Made by a program: the position numbers and the translations under genes. From contig NZ_JAPJNQ010000014.1 in NCBI RefSeq assembly GCF_030826625.1, forward strand, positions 1 through 35,523: a stretch of DNA of 35,523 nt. Direction: 5' to 3'. The notes under the pieces were generated by a model. That model saw only the letters and a list, made by a program, of their open reading frames with translations. It did not search any database and was not told the DNA's origin. Position 1 is the first letter of the stretch. Each line of letters starts with the position of its first letter. Positions 24,802 to 32,425 of the stretch are shown here, piece after piece. Source of the stretch: Corynebacterium sp. (GTDB lineage: Bacteria > Actinomycetota > Actinomycetes > Mycobacteriales > Mycobacteriaceae).

Positions 24802-25494
24802 GTGCGCTTCCTGCATCCCCTCACGGTTATCGTTATCGGGGTTTCGGCGTGGGTTGCCGCATTATCGATTTCCTGGCCATGGCTACATCTCGCAATCATT
24901 GTTGTGGGCTGGGCCGCCGGCATCGCGGGATCACGCACCGTAGCAGTCCCGGCAACCTCCATTGCGTTGTCGATCCCCGCGGGCCTATCGATGTTGCTGG
25001 TCCACGCCCCACACGGCGAACACCAGATCGCGCCTTTGCTCACGTCCGACGGTCTGCTCACCGCTGGCGAGCTTGCGCTCCGTTTCTGTGCGTTGATGAC
25101 GTCCCTGCTCGCGGTCATGGCTAACGTGCACATCCCGGATCTACTCAAAGCGCTCCAGCACGCTGGCCTGCACCATTCCGTTGTTTATGTTCTCGGCTCT
25201 TCCCTGCAATTGCTCCCGCAAGCCAGTGTGCTGATCCGCGAAGTTTCCACCGCCAACCGGCTTGCCGGTCGCAAAGTTGGGGTCACCAACGTCGTCCCGC
25301 ACATGGTCATCCCTCTGATCACTCGCCTGCTCACCCATGGCGCCGACCGCGGCATGATGCTGCAAGGCATGGGATACGACTCCCCTGGTCGTCGCACCGT
25401 GCTCTACCCCGTCCGCGCGCGTCGTTGGGAGATTCTGTTGCGCATCGGTTTTCCCGTACTCACCGTCTGGTTGGTGGTGCTCGCATGGAGCTAG
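24802..25494 (+). CDS. ecfT: ECF transporter transmembrane T component
   Basis: A 230-residue EcfT/CbiQ-family coupling protein with an N-terminal group of segments (about 5-60) and an amphipathic helical cytoplasmic region. The region contains VSTANRLAGRKVG and, later, a conserved coupling motif around HGADRGMMLQGMGYD (about 181-195), where family members carry an ARG-type motif that docks in the ATPase. A final segment is at about 210-229. The start is GTG, six bases after the S-component stop, with no clear ribosome site, so translation is probably coupled. Its last 10 bases overlap the ATPase gene. Confidence 0.88.
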   Translation: MRFLHPLTVIVIGVSAWVAALSISWPWLHLAIIVVGWAAGIAGSRTVAVPATSIALSIPAGLSMLLVHAPHGEHQIAPLLTSDGLLTAGELALRFCALMTSLLAVMANVHIPDLLKALQHAGLHHSVVYVLGSSLQLLPQASVLIREVSTANRLAGRKVGVTNVVPHMVIPLITRLLTHGADRGMMLQGMGYDSPGRRTVLYPVRARRWEILLRIGFPVLTVWLVVLAWS

Positions 25495-26765
25495 CTTCGT
25501 TGCACCAGCAGGTAGAGGCCGAAAAGTTCTGTCATTACCTGCTTGCCGACGACCACGACGCCTGGCAAATCGCCCAAGACTACTGCGATTTTTTGCGTGA
25601 AACCCCTGGGCTTGCCGACGCCGATACGCCCCGCGTGTTGCTGTTGGGCTATGAGATCGGCTCGGCCGTTTCACACCTGCGCGATACCGTCATCGAAGAA
25701 ATCGCCCAACCTCTCGAACAACAGGGCGTGCCTGCCGAAAAGATGGAACGGCAGTGCCTGGAAATCCTGGAGCAGCTGGGGTTACGCGAGCTCGCCTTCG
25801 CCCACCCTGCGCAGTTGTCCGGTGGGCAGACCCGGCGCATGCAGGTCGCGAGTTTCTTGGCTGCTGCCCCGGAGGTGATCGTGGCGTGCGAGCCCGGCGC
25901 GGGCCTGGACCCGGCTTCCGCGCAAGCAGTCGTGCGCGCATTGCGGAGATATGCACGCAGCGGCGCCGGTGTCGTACTGTGCCTGGATTACGACACCGCT
26001 ACTAGCCAGAATTCTTCCGAGCCTGCTGCGACTACATCCGAGACCGCTGCTTCAGAGCCCGTGAAAGCACGCGGCCCAAACCCCAGCTTGCCCCGCATCC
26101 AGCCGGGCACAACCCTCGCAGAATGGTCCGGGATTCGCGCTCACCGTGGTGCGCCGAAGCGGCGCTGGTGGCAGTTGCAGAAATCCACCACCGCTGCCCG
26201 CGAATTTTCCAGCAATCCGGTGGATCTCCAGGCACGTTCCGGTGCGGTGTGCTGGCTACGCGGGACCAACGGCGCTGGCAAAACTACTTTGCTGCGGCAA
26301 TTGGCTGGAATTAACGCAGATAACTCAGCCGCAGAAGGCATCGCAGTCTCGTTGGCCTTGCAAGATCCGGCAGCGCAGGTGCTGGATTCGTCGGCAAGCG
26401 AAATGTTGGCAGACGAAAAGCTCTGGGAAATCATTACTGGCACGCAAAACCGCGAGCGCGATACCAGTGAGCTAACGCGCGATACGCACCCGCTGGATCT
26501 CAGCCCTTCCCAGTTGCGCCTGCTACAAGTGGCATCGGTCGTTGCGCAGCGTCGGCAGGTGGTCCTGCTCGACGAACCAGATGTGGGGCTGACCCCGGCT
26601 GATCACAGAAGCATGCACGAACTCATACATGAGTGTTTAGCCGGTGGCACGGCGGTGATCATGACCTGCCACGATCCAACGTTTATACAGTCCGTCATTT
26701 CATATGCACAAGTAACAGAAGTACAAATCGTACCCGGTGTCCTACCCCCATTTTCTCACCCATAA
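25485..26765 (+). CDS. Fused double ATPase (A component) of the ECF transporter
   Basis: A 426-residue protein made of two ABC ATPase domains in one chain. The ATG at 25485 is chosen because it overlaps the T-component stop; an open frame 20 codons longer lies inside that gene. The first domain (about 1-170) has no Walker A and has lost the Q-loop glutamine, but keeps a perfect signature LSGGQTRRM (111-119) and a weak Walker B VIVACEP. The second (about 245-410) has an intact Walker A RGTNGAGKTTLL (259-270), Q293, Walker B LLDEP and switch histidine H396, but its signature reads LSPSQLRLL. The defects complement each other, so one working composite ATP site would remain. Confidence 0.88.
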   Translation: MELASLHQQVEAEKFCHYLLADDHDAWQIAQDYCDFLRETPGLADADTPRVLLLGYEIGSAVSHLRDTVIEEIAQPLEQQGVPAEKMERQCLEILEQLGLRELAFAHPAQLSGGQTRRMQVASFLAAAPEVIVACEPGAGLDPASAQAVVRALRRYARSGAGVVLCLDYDTATSQNSSEPAATTSETAASEPVKARGPNPSLPRIQPGTTLAEWSGIRAHRGAPKRRWWQLQKSTTAAREFSSNPVDLQARSGAVCWLRGTNGAGKTTLLRQLAGINADNSAAEGIAVSLALQDPAAQVLDSSASEMLADEKLWEIITGTQNRERDTSELTRDTHPLDLSPSQLRLLQVASVVAQRRQVVLLDEPDVGLTPADHRSMHELIHECLAGGTAVIMTCHDPTFIQSVISYAQVTEVQIVPGVLPPFSHP

Positions 26766-27382
26766 CTACAATCGTAAGAAACTACTACCAGACCAACACA
26801 AGTAAACATCAACGCGAAGTAAGTGAGCATGAGCAAAAAAGCAGAAATGAGGGCACGCAAGCGGGGCGTCGAAATAATGAGCCTAACGCCAGCTCCGCTG
26901 CGGAACAGGCTCATTCCAACCCCGGAGACACGGATCCGGAACAGCTGGCAACAAACCTTCAACGCACTAGACAAAACAATACAGACGATGAAGACATAAT
27001 CGATGCTGAGCTAGTCACACGGGGCGAATTACGGAAATACTTTCATTATTGGTCTGGGCCCACACCATCACCTGACACGTTGCAAGCGTTTCGCGACATC
27101 GATCCGTCTTTTGCTGATCGTGCATTTACGATGTCAGAAAGAGCACTCGAGGCCCACAATGAAGAGCGTCTCGCTTTGGCTCACGGTGACATTCACACAG
27201 TTAAGCGAGGCCAATATCTTAGTGCGCTCATTGTGACCAGCTGCATTGTTGGATCATTGGTAGCTGTAGGAGTGTTTGATTCTGAGGTACTTGCCGGACT
27301 TATCTTGGCACCTGCTTTAATGCAATTTCTTGGCAAGCTTGTCAGAACGGTCCGAGACCGCGATGACACTATCGATAGTTAA
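26633..27382 (+). CDS. DUF2335-type membrane protein, start uncertain
   Basis: The protein core (from about residue 135 of the open frame) carries a DUF2335-like pattern, SGPTPSPDTLQAFRDIDP then AERALEAHNEE, followed by two hydrophobic segments (about 197-215 and 217-235). The only start in this frame is a GTG at 26633, 133 bases inside the ECF ATPase gene, with no ribosome site. A natural start (ATG 26829, spaced from GTAAGTGAG) is one base out of frame, separated by a run of six A (26835-26840). One more A would give a protein starting MSKKSRNEG. The gene is AT-richer than its neighbours. Function is unknown; members are uncharacterised membrane proteins. Confidence 0.65.
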   Translation: MFSRWHGGDHDLPRSNVYTVRHFICTSNRSTNRTRCPTPIFSPITTIVRNYYQTNTSKHQREVSEHEQKSRNEGTQAGRRNNEPNASSAAEQAHSNPGDTDPEQLATNLQRTRQNNTDDEDIIDAELVTRGELRKYFHYWSGPTPSPDTLQAFRDIDPSFADRAFTMSERALEAHNEERLALAHGDIHTVKRGQYLSALIVTSCIVGSLVAVGVFDSEVLAGLILAPALMQFLGKLVRTVRDRDDTIDS

Positions 27383-27472
27383 CTCTGGTAGACACACCAA
27401 TAGCCTAATTTCACTTCCAGGATTGCTTGATTCCCAAAAAGGTGACATATCCAGGGTTTATCTTGCTTGTTG

Positions 27473-27478
27473 TATATT
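27473..27478 (+). promoter_or_regulatory. -10 element, leaderless DUF1707 gene
   Basis: TATATT ends 6 bases before the ATG at 27485, with no ribosome site between, fitting a leaderless mRNA. Confidence 0.5.
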
Positions 27479-27484
27479 TAGCGT

Positions 27485-28156
27485 ATGAGCACCCCGTTTA
27501 ATCAGAGTGATGCGTCGATGCGCCTGTCCGATGCCGACCGCGACCACGCGATGAATGCGTTGGGACACGCGCTGGCCGAAGGCCGTTTGCAGATCGACGA
27601 ATTTGACGATCGGTGCGCGGCCGTCGCCCAGGCGCAGTACCAGCGCGACCTGGATCAGGTATTCGTGGATATCCCGTTTACGCAGCAAACCACCAGCGGC
27701 GCCGTCGAAAAGTATTATTCCGAATCGCAAGTGGCCCGTGCCCGCGAAGCCGGGAAGAAACCACGCCTGGGCACCGCGCTGTTGACCTCACTGGCGGGCA
27801 TGATCGCGTTTCCAGGCTTCGTCGCGTTAGCCTTCGAAGCAGGAAGCACAAGCAACGCGGTGGTGTTCGGCGGGCTGGCGATGCTAACGGCTTTCGTGGT
27901 GCCGGCGGTGTGGATCGCGCTGTATATTCTGAAGATCGGGCCAGACTCGTGGCACCGCCCCTCCCCTGCGCAACTGGAGCGGCAGCGTCGCAAAGAATTA
28001 CGTGCAGCCGAGGCTGATCGCCGCGCCGAGGAAAAAGAGCTGACCCGCCAGCAATGGGCGGAGCGCCGAGCGCAAGCTGCAGAATTGGGCGGCGATGCTT
28101 TCAACGTGGCGCAAAAGGCAGCACGGGAACAGTTGAACAAATGGAAAAACCGTTAG
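27485..28156 (+). CDS. DUF1707 membrane protein
   Basis: A 223-residue protein. The N-terminal about 55 residues are a DUF1707 domain (MRLSDADRDHAMNALGHALAEGRL, then DEFDDR), a helical SHOCT-like module found in actinobacterial membrane proteins. Two hydrophobic segments follow (about 100-118 and 125-147), then a long charged, coiled C-terminal tail rich in Arg, Glu and Ala (about 160-223). Such proteins are often envelope-stress or cell-wall associated, but function is not established. It precedes alaT by 21 bases and may share a transcript with it. Confidence 0.82.
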   Translation: MSTPFNQSDASMRLSDADRDHAMNALGHALAEGRLQIDEFDDRCAAVAQAQYQRDLDQVFVDIPFTQQTTSGAVEKYYSESQVARAREAGKKPRLGTALLTSLAGMIAFPGFVALAFEAGSTSNAVVFGGLAMLTAFVVPAVWIALYILKIGPDSWHRPSPAQLERQRRKELRAAEADRRAEEKELTRQQWAERRAQAAELGGDAFNVAQKAAREQLNKWKNR

Positions 28157-28177
28157 CGTTTTTGGCAAGATAGAGGA

Positions 28178-29413
28178 ATGAGTCATCCACGTCACCCTGC
28201 GCGCATTTTTGATCAATCCGACAAGATCAAGAATATGGCCTACGCGATCCGCGGCCCCGTCGCAGATTTGGCCGAGCGCATGGAGGCGGACGGCCACCGC
28301 ATCCTCAAACTCAACACCGGCAACCCGGCGACGTTCGGTTTTGATGCCCCGGATGTGATCATGCGGGATATGATTTCGGCGTTGCCGACCGCCCAGGGTT
28401 ATTCCACTTCCAAGGGCATTATTCCTGCGCGGCGGGCGATCGTCACCCGCTATGAGCTGGAGGATTTCCCAGCGTTCGATATCGACGATGTATTTTTGGG
28501 CAACGGCGTTTCTGAACTGATCACCATGACCACCCAGGCGCTGCTGAACGACGGCGACGAGGTGTTGATCCCGGCCCCGGATTATCCGTTGTGGTCTGCG
28601 GCCACCTCCCTGGCTGGCGGTACCCCGGTGCACTACCTGGGCAATGAGGACGACGGTTGGAACCCGGATATTGAGGATCTGAAGTCCAAGATCACCCCGA
28701 AAACCAAGGCGCTGGTGATCATCAACCCGAATAACCCCACGGGCGCGGTCTATTCGCGTGAGGTTTTGCAGCAGCTGGTAGATATTGCCCGCGAGCACCA
28801 GTTGCTTTTGCTTTCCGACGAGATCTATGACCGGATTCTTTACGACGACGCCAAGCACATTTCCACCGCGTCCTTGGCACCGGATCTGGTGTGCATTACC
28901 TTTAATGGTTTGTCGAAGGCTTACCGTGTGGCCGGCTACCGAGCCGGCTGGATGGTGATCACGGGGCCGAAGCGGAATGCTGCTGGTTTGATCGAAGGCT
29001 TGGAGATGCTGGCTGGTACGCGTTTGTGTCCGAATGTGCCAGCGCAACACGCGATCCAGGTGGCACTCGGTGGTCAGCAGTCGATTTACCAGTTGACCGG
29101 CCAGGGCGGGCGGTTGTTGAAGCAACGGGATATCGCTTACGAAAAGCTGAGTGAGATCCCGGGCGTGTCCGTCGTCAAGCCGAAGGGCGCGCTGTATTGC
29201 TTCCCGAGGTTGGACCCTAATGTGCACGAAATTCATGACGACGCGAAGCTGATGCTGGATATTTTGAAACAAGAAAAGATTCTGATGGTGCAGGGCACAG
29301 GCTTTAACTGGCCGCACCCGGATCACTTCCGCGTGGTCACGCTACCGTGGGCGTCACAGCTGGAGAATGCGATTGAGCGCTTGGGTAATTTCTTGGCTAG
29401 TTATCGGCAATAG
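28178..29413 (+). CDS. alaT: Alanine/valine-type aminotransferase AlaT
   Basis: PLP-dependent aminotransferase, 411 residues, fold type I. AlaT of corynebacteria transfers amino groups among alanine, valine and 2-aminobutyrate with pyruvate or oxo acids. The PLP lysine is K247 in NGLSKAYRVAGYRAGW. Other ligands are N186 in NPNNPTGA, D214 in SDEIYD and Y219-type residues, with R254 near the phosphate. The start ATG follows GAGGA at one base only, so initiation may be leaderless or coupled to the gene upstream. Its 3' end overlaps the convergent membrane gene by 17 bases. Confidence 0.93.
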   Translation: MSHPRHPARIFDQSDKIKNMAYAIRGPVADLAERMEADGHRILKLNTGNPATFGFDAPDVIMRDMISALPTAQGYSTSKGIIPARRAIVTRYELEDFPAFDIDDVFLGNGVSELITMTTQALLNDGDEVLIPAPDYPLWSAATSLAGGTPVHYLGNEDDGWNPDIEDLKSKITPKTKALVIINPNNPTGAVYSREVLQQLVDIAREHQLLLLSDEIYDRILYDDAKHISTASLAPDLVCITFNGLSKAYRVAGYRAGWMVITGPKRNAAGLIEGLEMLAGTRLCPNVPAQHAIQVALGGQQSIYQLTGQGGRLLKQRDIAYEKLSEIPGVSVVKPKGALYCFPRLDPNVHEIHDDAKLMLDILKQEKILMVQGTGFNWPHPDHFRVVTLPWASQLENAIERLGNFLASYRQ

Positions 29414-29948
29414 CATGGTTCTTTCGCTTGTCCCGCCAGATCGCTACCGGGAAATTGAGGACCAGCAAACCGATAAATGAGCCAGCAAAAGCCATCACGG
29501 TGCCGATACCTTGTTGGCTTGCCACTCCGAATGATTCCAAATACGCTTCACCGAAAGCAATTCCCGATGACATCGCAAGCGGTGCGAGAAAGCCACCCAA
29601 TAGGGGGATCGCGCACCACATATTAATCATGATGGAAACTCCCCCTACGCTCAGAATGCACAGCGCAATCTGCCAGTACGGATAGGTTCCCGGAAAAGAT
29701 CCCGCTCCTTCTAAACCTGGGCTAGCCGACCAGCTTAACCAGGCTGCAGCAAGCACAGGCCCCAAAATAAAACCAACGAACCAACGGCTCAATAAAAATA
29801 CGGAAAACGGCCATTTCAGTTGGTCTAGGGCATTTCGGTTCTCTACAGAGAAACGGAAAGCAAGATATAACGCCAACAAAGCAGCTGCAGTAGGCAAAAC
29901 AACCGCAAATCCTGCGATATTGATAAATCGTTCTACGTGAAAGTCCAT
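29397..29948 (-). CDS. Membrane protein of unknown function, copy A
   Basis: A 183-residue, four- to five-segment membrane protein not assigned to a family. It starts at an ATG with GAGGACAAA before it. Landmarks are AWLSWS followed by a loop with GSFPGTYPYWQ, and a C-terminal VAIWRDKRKN. Similar landmarks occur in the same order in the next gene upstream, so the two are paralogues. Composition here is closer to the genome average than in copy B. The 3' end overlaps alaT by 17 bases. No partner or domain hints at a role. Confidence 0.75.
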   Translation of the reverse strand: MDFHVERFINIAGFAVVLPTAAALLALYLAFRFSVENRNALDQLKWPFSVFLLSRWFVGFILGPVLAAAWLSWSASPGLEGAGSFPGTYPYWQIALCILSVGGVSIMINMWCAIPLLGGFLAPLAMSSGIAFGEAYLESFGVASQQGIGTVMAFAGSFIGLLVLNFPVAIWRDKRKNHAIADN

Positions 29949-30054
29949 TTTGTCCTCAATCTTTGCTAAAGGTTATCACGCTGAGCAAGATTAACCACCG
30001 CGAAATATGACTCACGTGCGTAAATTGGCGTTGCCCGCAAATAGCATAGTAGTT

Positions 30055-30729
30055 TCACTGGGCGTTACCCTCTATTCTTGGCTTGTTTTTGCGAAACTTC
30101 CATATCGAAAGAGGGAGATTGACCACTGTTAAAATTAGAGTGCCAACAACAGAAGTGTAAGCCGTTGCTAAACCGCTAATATTGTCGGGCACAGTAGATT
30201 CAATAACAACGAACACTGTAGCCATTCCCATCGTAATTCCCAATGGCACAGTTATCCCAGGTACGAGCAAAAGACGGTTCTTAAGATTAAGTATTACCGA
30301 GATAATTATTGCAGTCCCAACTAGCCCGAATGCTTGCCAATACGAATATTCACCCGGGGGGCCGATACGGGGCATATTATTTTCTACATACCCAGACCAA
30401 CTTAACCAAGCAAAAGGTAAAATAAGTCCCACACAATAACCTGGCACCCCAGATTTTAAGACTTTTGCAAAGCCTTCCCAATATGAATAGTTTTTCAATT
30501 CATCTGAAGGCAACTCTTGAAAGAGTGCATATCCTACAGCGACTCCTACGGATATAGGTAGCAAAAGAAATATACCCGACCAAATCAAGAAAAACTGTAA
30601 ATTAAAGTTCTCAATATGATCTAGTATAATCGATACCCATCCCAACTTACATGAACTGGACATGCCCATAAACCACACCATCTTCACTCGATAACCCCTG
30701 CCCCACCGCAGCGGGAGAAACCACACCAC
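30055..30729 (-). CDS. Membrane protein of unknown function, copy B (AT-rich, start unclear)
   Basis: A 224-residue frame with four or five membrane segments and the same landmarks as copy A: AWLSWS, then GPPGEYSYWQ, then LPLSIWKFRKN. Identity is low but order and spacing agree. Its base composition is clearly AT-richer. The longest start is a GTG at 30729; ATGs at 30681, 30669 and 30663 follow, none with a good ribosome site. Alignment with copy A would place the start at an ATA codon about 30626-30628. That region also holds a strong TATACT, so this copy may have lost its start or be initiated oddly. A decaying paralogue cannot be excluded. Confidence 0.6.
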   Translation of the reverse strand: MVWFLPLRWGRGYRVKMVWFMGMSSSCKLGWVSIILDHIENFNLQFFLIWSGIFLLLPISVGVAVGYALFQELPSDELKNYSYWEGFAKVLKSGVPGYCVGLILPFAWLSWSGYVENNMPRIGPPGEYSYWQAFGLVGTAIIISVILNLKNRLLLVPGITVPLGITMGMATVFVVIESTVPDNISGLATAYTSVVGTLILTVVNLPLSIWKFRKNKPRIEGNAQ

Positions 30730-30976
30730 CGAAACACAATACCCCGACAGCCACAGCCGAAACCATTCTGCGTCGAAAAACGTTTAACATGGCTCAAACA
30801 ACTTTCTTCTATTCTAATGATTAAGATCACAGTAAAGCTTTCTATTCAGATAGCAATACCTTTCAACAAAAACAATCAATAAAACCAAAAACAACACCCC
30901 TGACTACCCCCATTATTCACAAGTAGTCTCGCAATTAGGGATGGTTAACAGTGAAAATCCATCTCCCGCGTACCTC
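30730..30976. other. AT-rich gap without a recognisable gene
   Basis: 247 bases between the copy B membrane gene and the MFS carrier, rich in A and C runs. No open frame, promoter or terminator stands out. Confidence 0.6.
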
Positions 30977-32356
30977 TTATACAACCCGTGTGTGTTCACG
31001 CGGGTTATCCACCTTATACAGCAGCGCCAGGCCGACGGCCAGGATCGTCGCGATCGCCAGAATGATCGCGATATTGTTGCCGAGCAGTGCCAAGAAAATG
31101 CTGATCAACACCGGCGCGAGAAAGGACACGCTGCGCCCCGCCGTGGCATACAGGCCGAATAGTTCCCCGGCTTTTTCTGGTGGGGCAATCCGTCCAATAA
31201 ATCCACGCGATGACGCCTGCGCAGGGCCAACGAACAAACAGAGCCCAAGACCGAAAATCCAAAATGCCAGCGTCGGAGTGATCGGTCCACGCTCTTCGCT
31301 AAAAATGAGCAGCACCACGGCCGTCGCCAAGAGTGCCCAGAGACTCGCACTGATCACGAATTTAGGCCCCAGCCGGTCATCCAACCAGCCACCCAAAAAC
31401 GCCCCGAGCGCAGAGATCACGTTTCCCGCGATGCCGAAAATGATGACGTTCGCCGGCGTTATGCCGTACAGCGTTGTGCCCAGGATCGCGCCGTAGGCAA
31501 AAACTGCAGAAAGGCCATCGCGGTAGATCGCCGAGGACACCAGGAACCAGAAAGTGTTGCGGTCGTCGCGCCACAGTCGAACGATGACTGCGAGCAGGCG
31601 TCGGTAAGATTGCGCAATACTGACGTGCTCGATGGTGTTTTTATCTGCAGTTTTTTCTTTGTGGAGCAGCAGCGGGAGCGCGAAAATTAAAAACCAGGCA
31701 GCAGAAACCACGGCGACGGCGCGAATATTCAGCGCTTCGTCTTCCCCAATACCGAAAATGTGCGGCGGCTCGCCCGCGATCAGGCTCAGGTACACCAACA
31801 TCAACAGCCCAATACCGCCCAGGTAACCAAAGCCCCAGCCGATGCCAGAGATCCGCCCCATATTCCCCTCACGGGCGATGTCGACGATCATGGCGTTGTA
31901 GTTCAGGTTGGCGAATTCGTCGAAAAGCGTCAGGGCAGCCAACAGGCTCACCCCGAGCAGGAGAAATCCTGGTTCTGGCTGCACAAAGAAGCACGCCGCC
32001 ATCAGCCCCACCACCAGCAAGGTGTGCACGATCAGCCACAGCTTGCGCCTGCCGGTTTTATCCGCGCGCTGCCCAATCACCGGTGCGGTCACCGCAATAA
32101 TGATACCGGCGATGGCGTTCGCGCTGGTCAGCCACTGGGTTCCGCGTTCGTCGGGGCCGAAGACGTCCGAGGCGAGGTAGGTGCCGAAAACGAAGGTGAC
32201 CATCACCGCCGAGACCGAGGCGTTGCCCCAGCTCCAGAGGAACCAGCTGGCGATCATGGATTTGCTGGAGCTGGTGTTTTTCGTCGCACAGCCGGCAGGG
32301 TTGGCGGGGTTGGCAGGGGCCGAGCCGTCGGCAGAGTCCGCGGTAGTGGCAGTCAT
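30977..32356 (-). CDS. MFS transporter, UMF1/Atg22-like family
   Basis: A 459-residue carrier with about 11-12 membrane segments. Motifs include GQRADKTGRRKLWL in the first cytoplasmic loop (the MFS A-like loop) and the C-terminal-half counterpart GWLDDRLGPKFVI. The sequence FDEFANLNYNAMIVDIA and the late GPAQASSRGFIGRIAPPEKAGELFGLY are typical of the UMF1 (Atg22-like) group, whose substrates in bacteria are unknown; the yeast relative exports amino acids from the vacuole. The start ATG at 32356 is preceded by a weak purine stretch. It diverges from the ABC-class ATPase gene. Confidence 0.88.
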   Translation of the reverse strand: MTATTADSADGSAPANPANPAGCATKNTSSSKSMIASWFLWSWGNASVSAVMVTFVFGTYLASDVFGPDERGTQWLTSANAIAGIIIAVTAPVIGQRADKTGRRKLWLIVHTLLVVGLMAACFFVQPEPGFLLLGVSLLAALTLFDEFANLNYNAMIVDIAREGNMGRISGIGWGFGYLGGIGLLMLVYLSLIAGEPPHIFGIGEDEALNIRAVAVVSAAWFLIFALPLLLHKEKTADKNTIEHVSIAQSYRRLLAVIVRLWRDDRNTFWFLVSSAIYRDGLSAVFAYGAILGTTLYGITPANVIIFGIAGNVISALGAFLGGWLDDRLGPKFVISASLWALLATAVVLLIFSEERGPITPTLAFWIFGLGLCLFVGPAQASSRGFIGRIAPPEKAGELFGLYATAGRSVSFLAPVLISIFLALLGNNIAIILAIATILAVGLALLYKVDNPREHTRVV

Positions 32357-32412
32357 ATCTTATGTATACCGAAAGTTTTTCGGTGGCTTTCCACGACACC
32401 CCGCCCAATACG

Positions 32413-32418
32413 TAGGCT
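32413..32418 (+). promoter_or_regulatory. -10 element, leaderless ABC-class ATPase gene
   Basis: TAGGCT ends 7 bases before the ATG at 32426 and supports that start; the frame is open much farther upstream, antisense to the MFS gene. Confidence 0.35.
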
Positions 32419-32425
32419 GGGTCGC

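Noticed and set aside
30981..31006. Hairpin at the 3' end of the MFS gene
   Set aside because: A 10-bp stem with one mismatch, but it lies inside the coding sequence and no T tract follows, so it is not a terminator.
31005..31013. TTATCCACC, a near match to a DnaA box
   Set aside because: One mismatch, single copy, inside the MFS coding sequence; expected by chance.
31760..32425. Upstream extension of the ABC-class ATPase gene
   Set aside because: The first 222 codons are antisense to the MFS carrier; the conserved protein begins at the ATG 32426, next to a leaderless-type -10.
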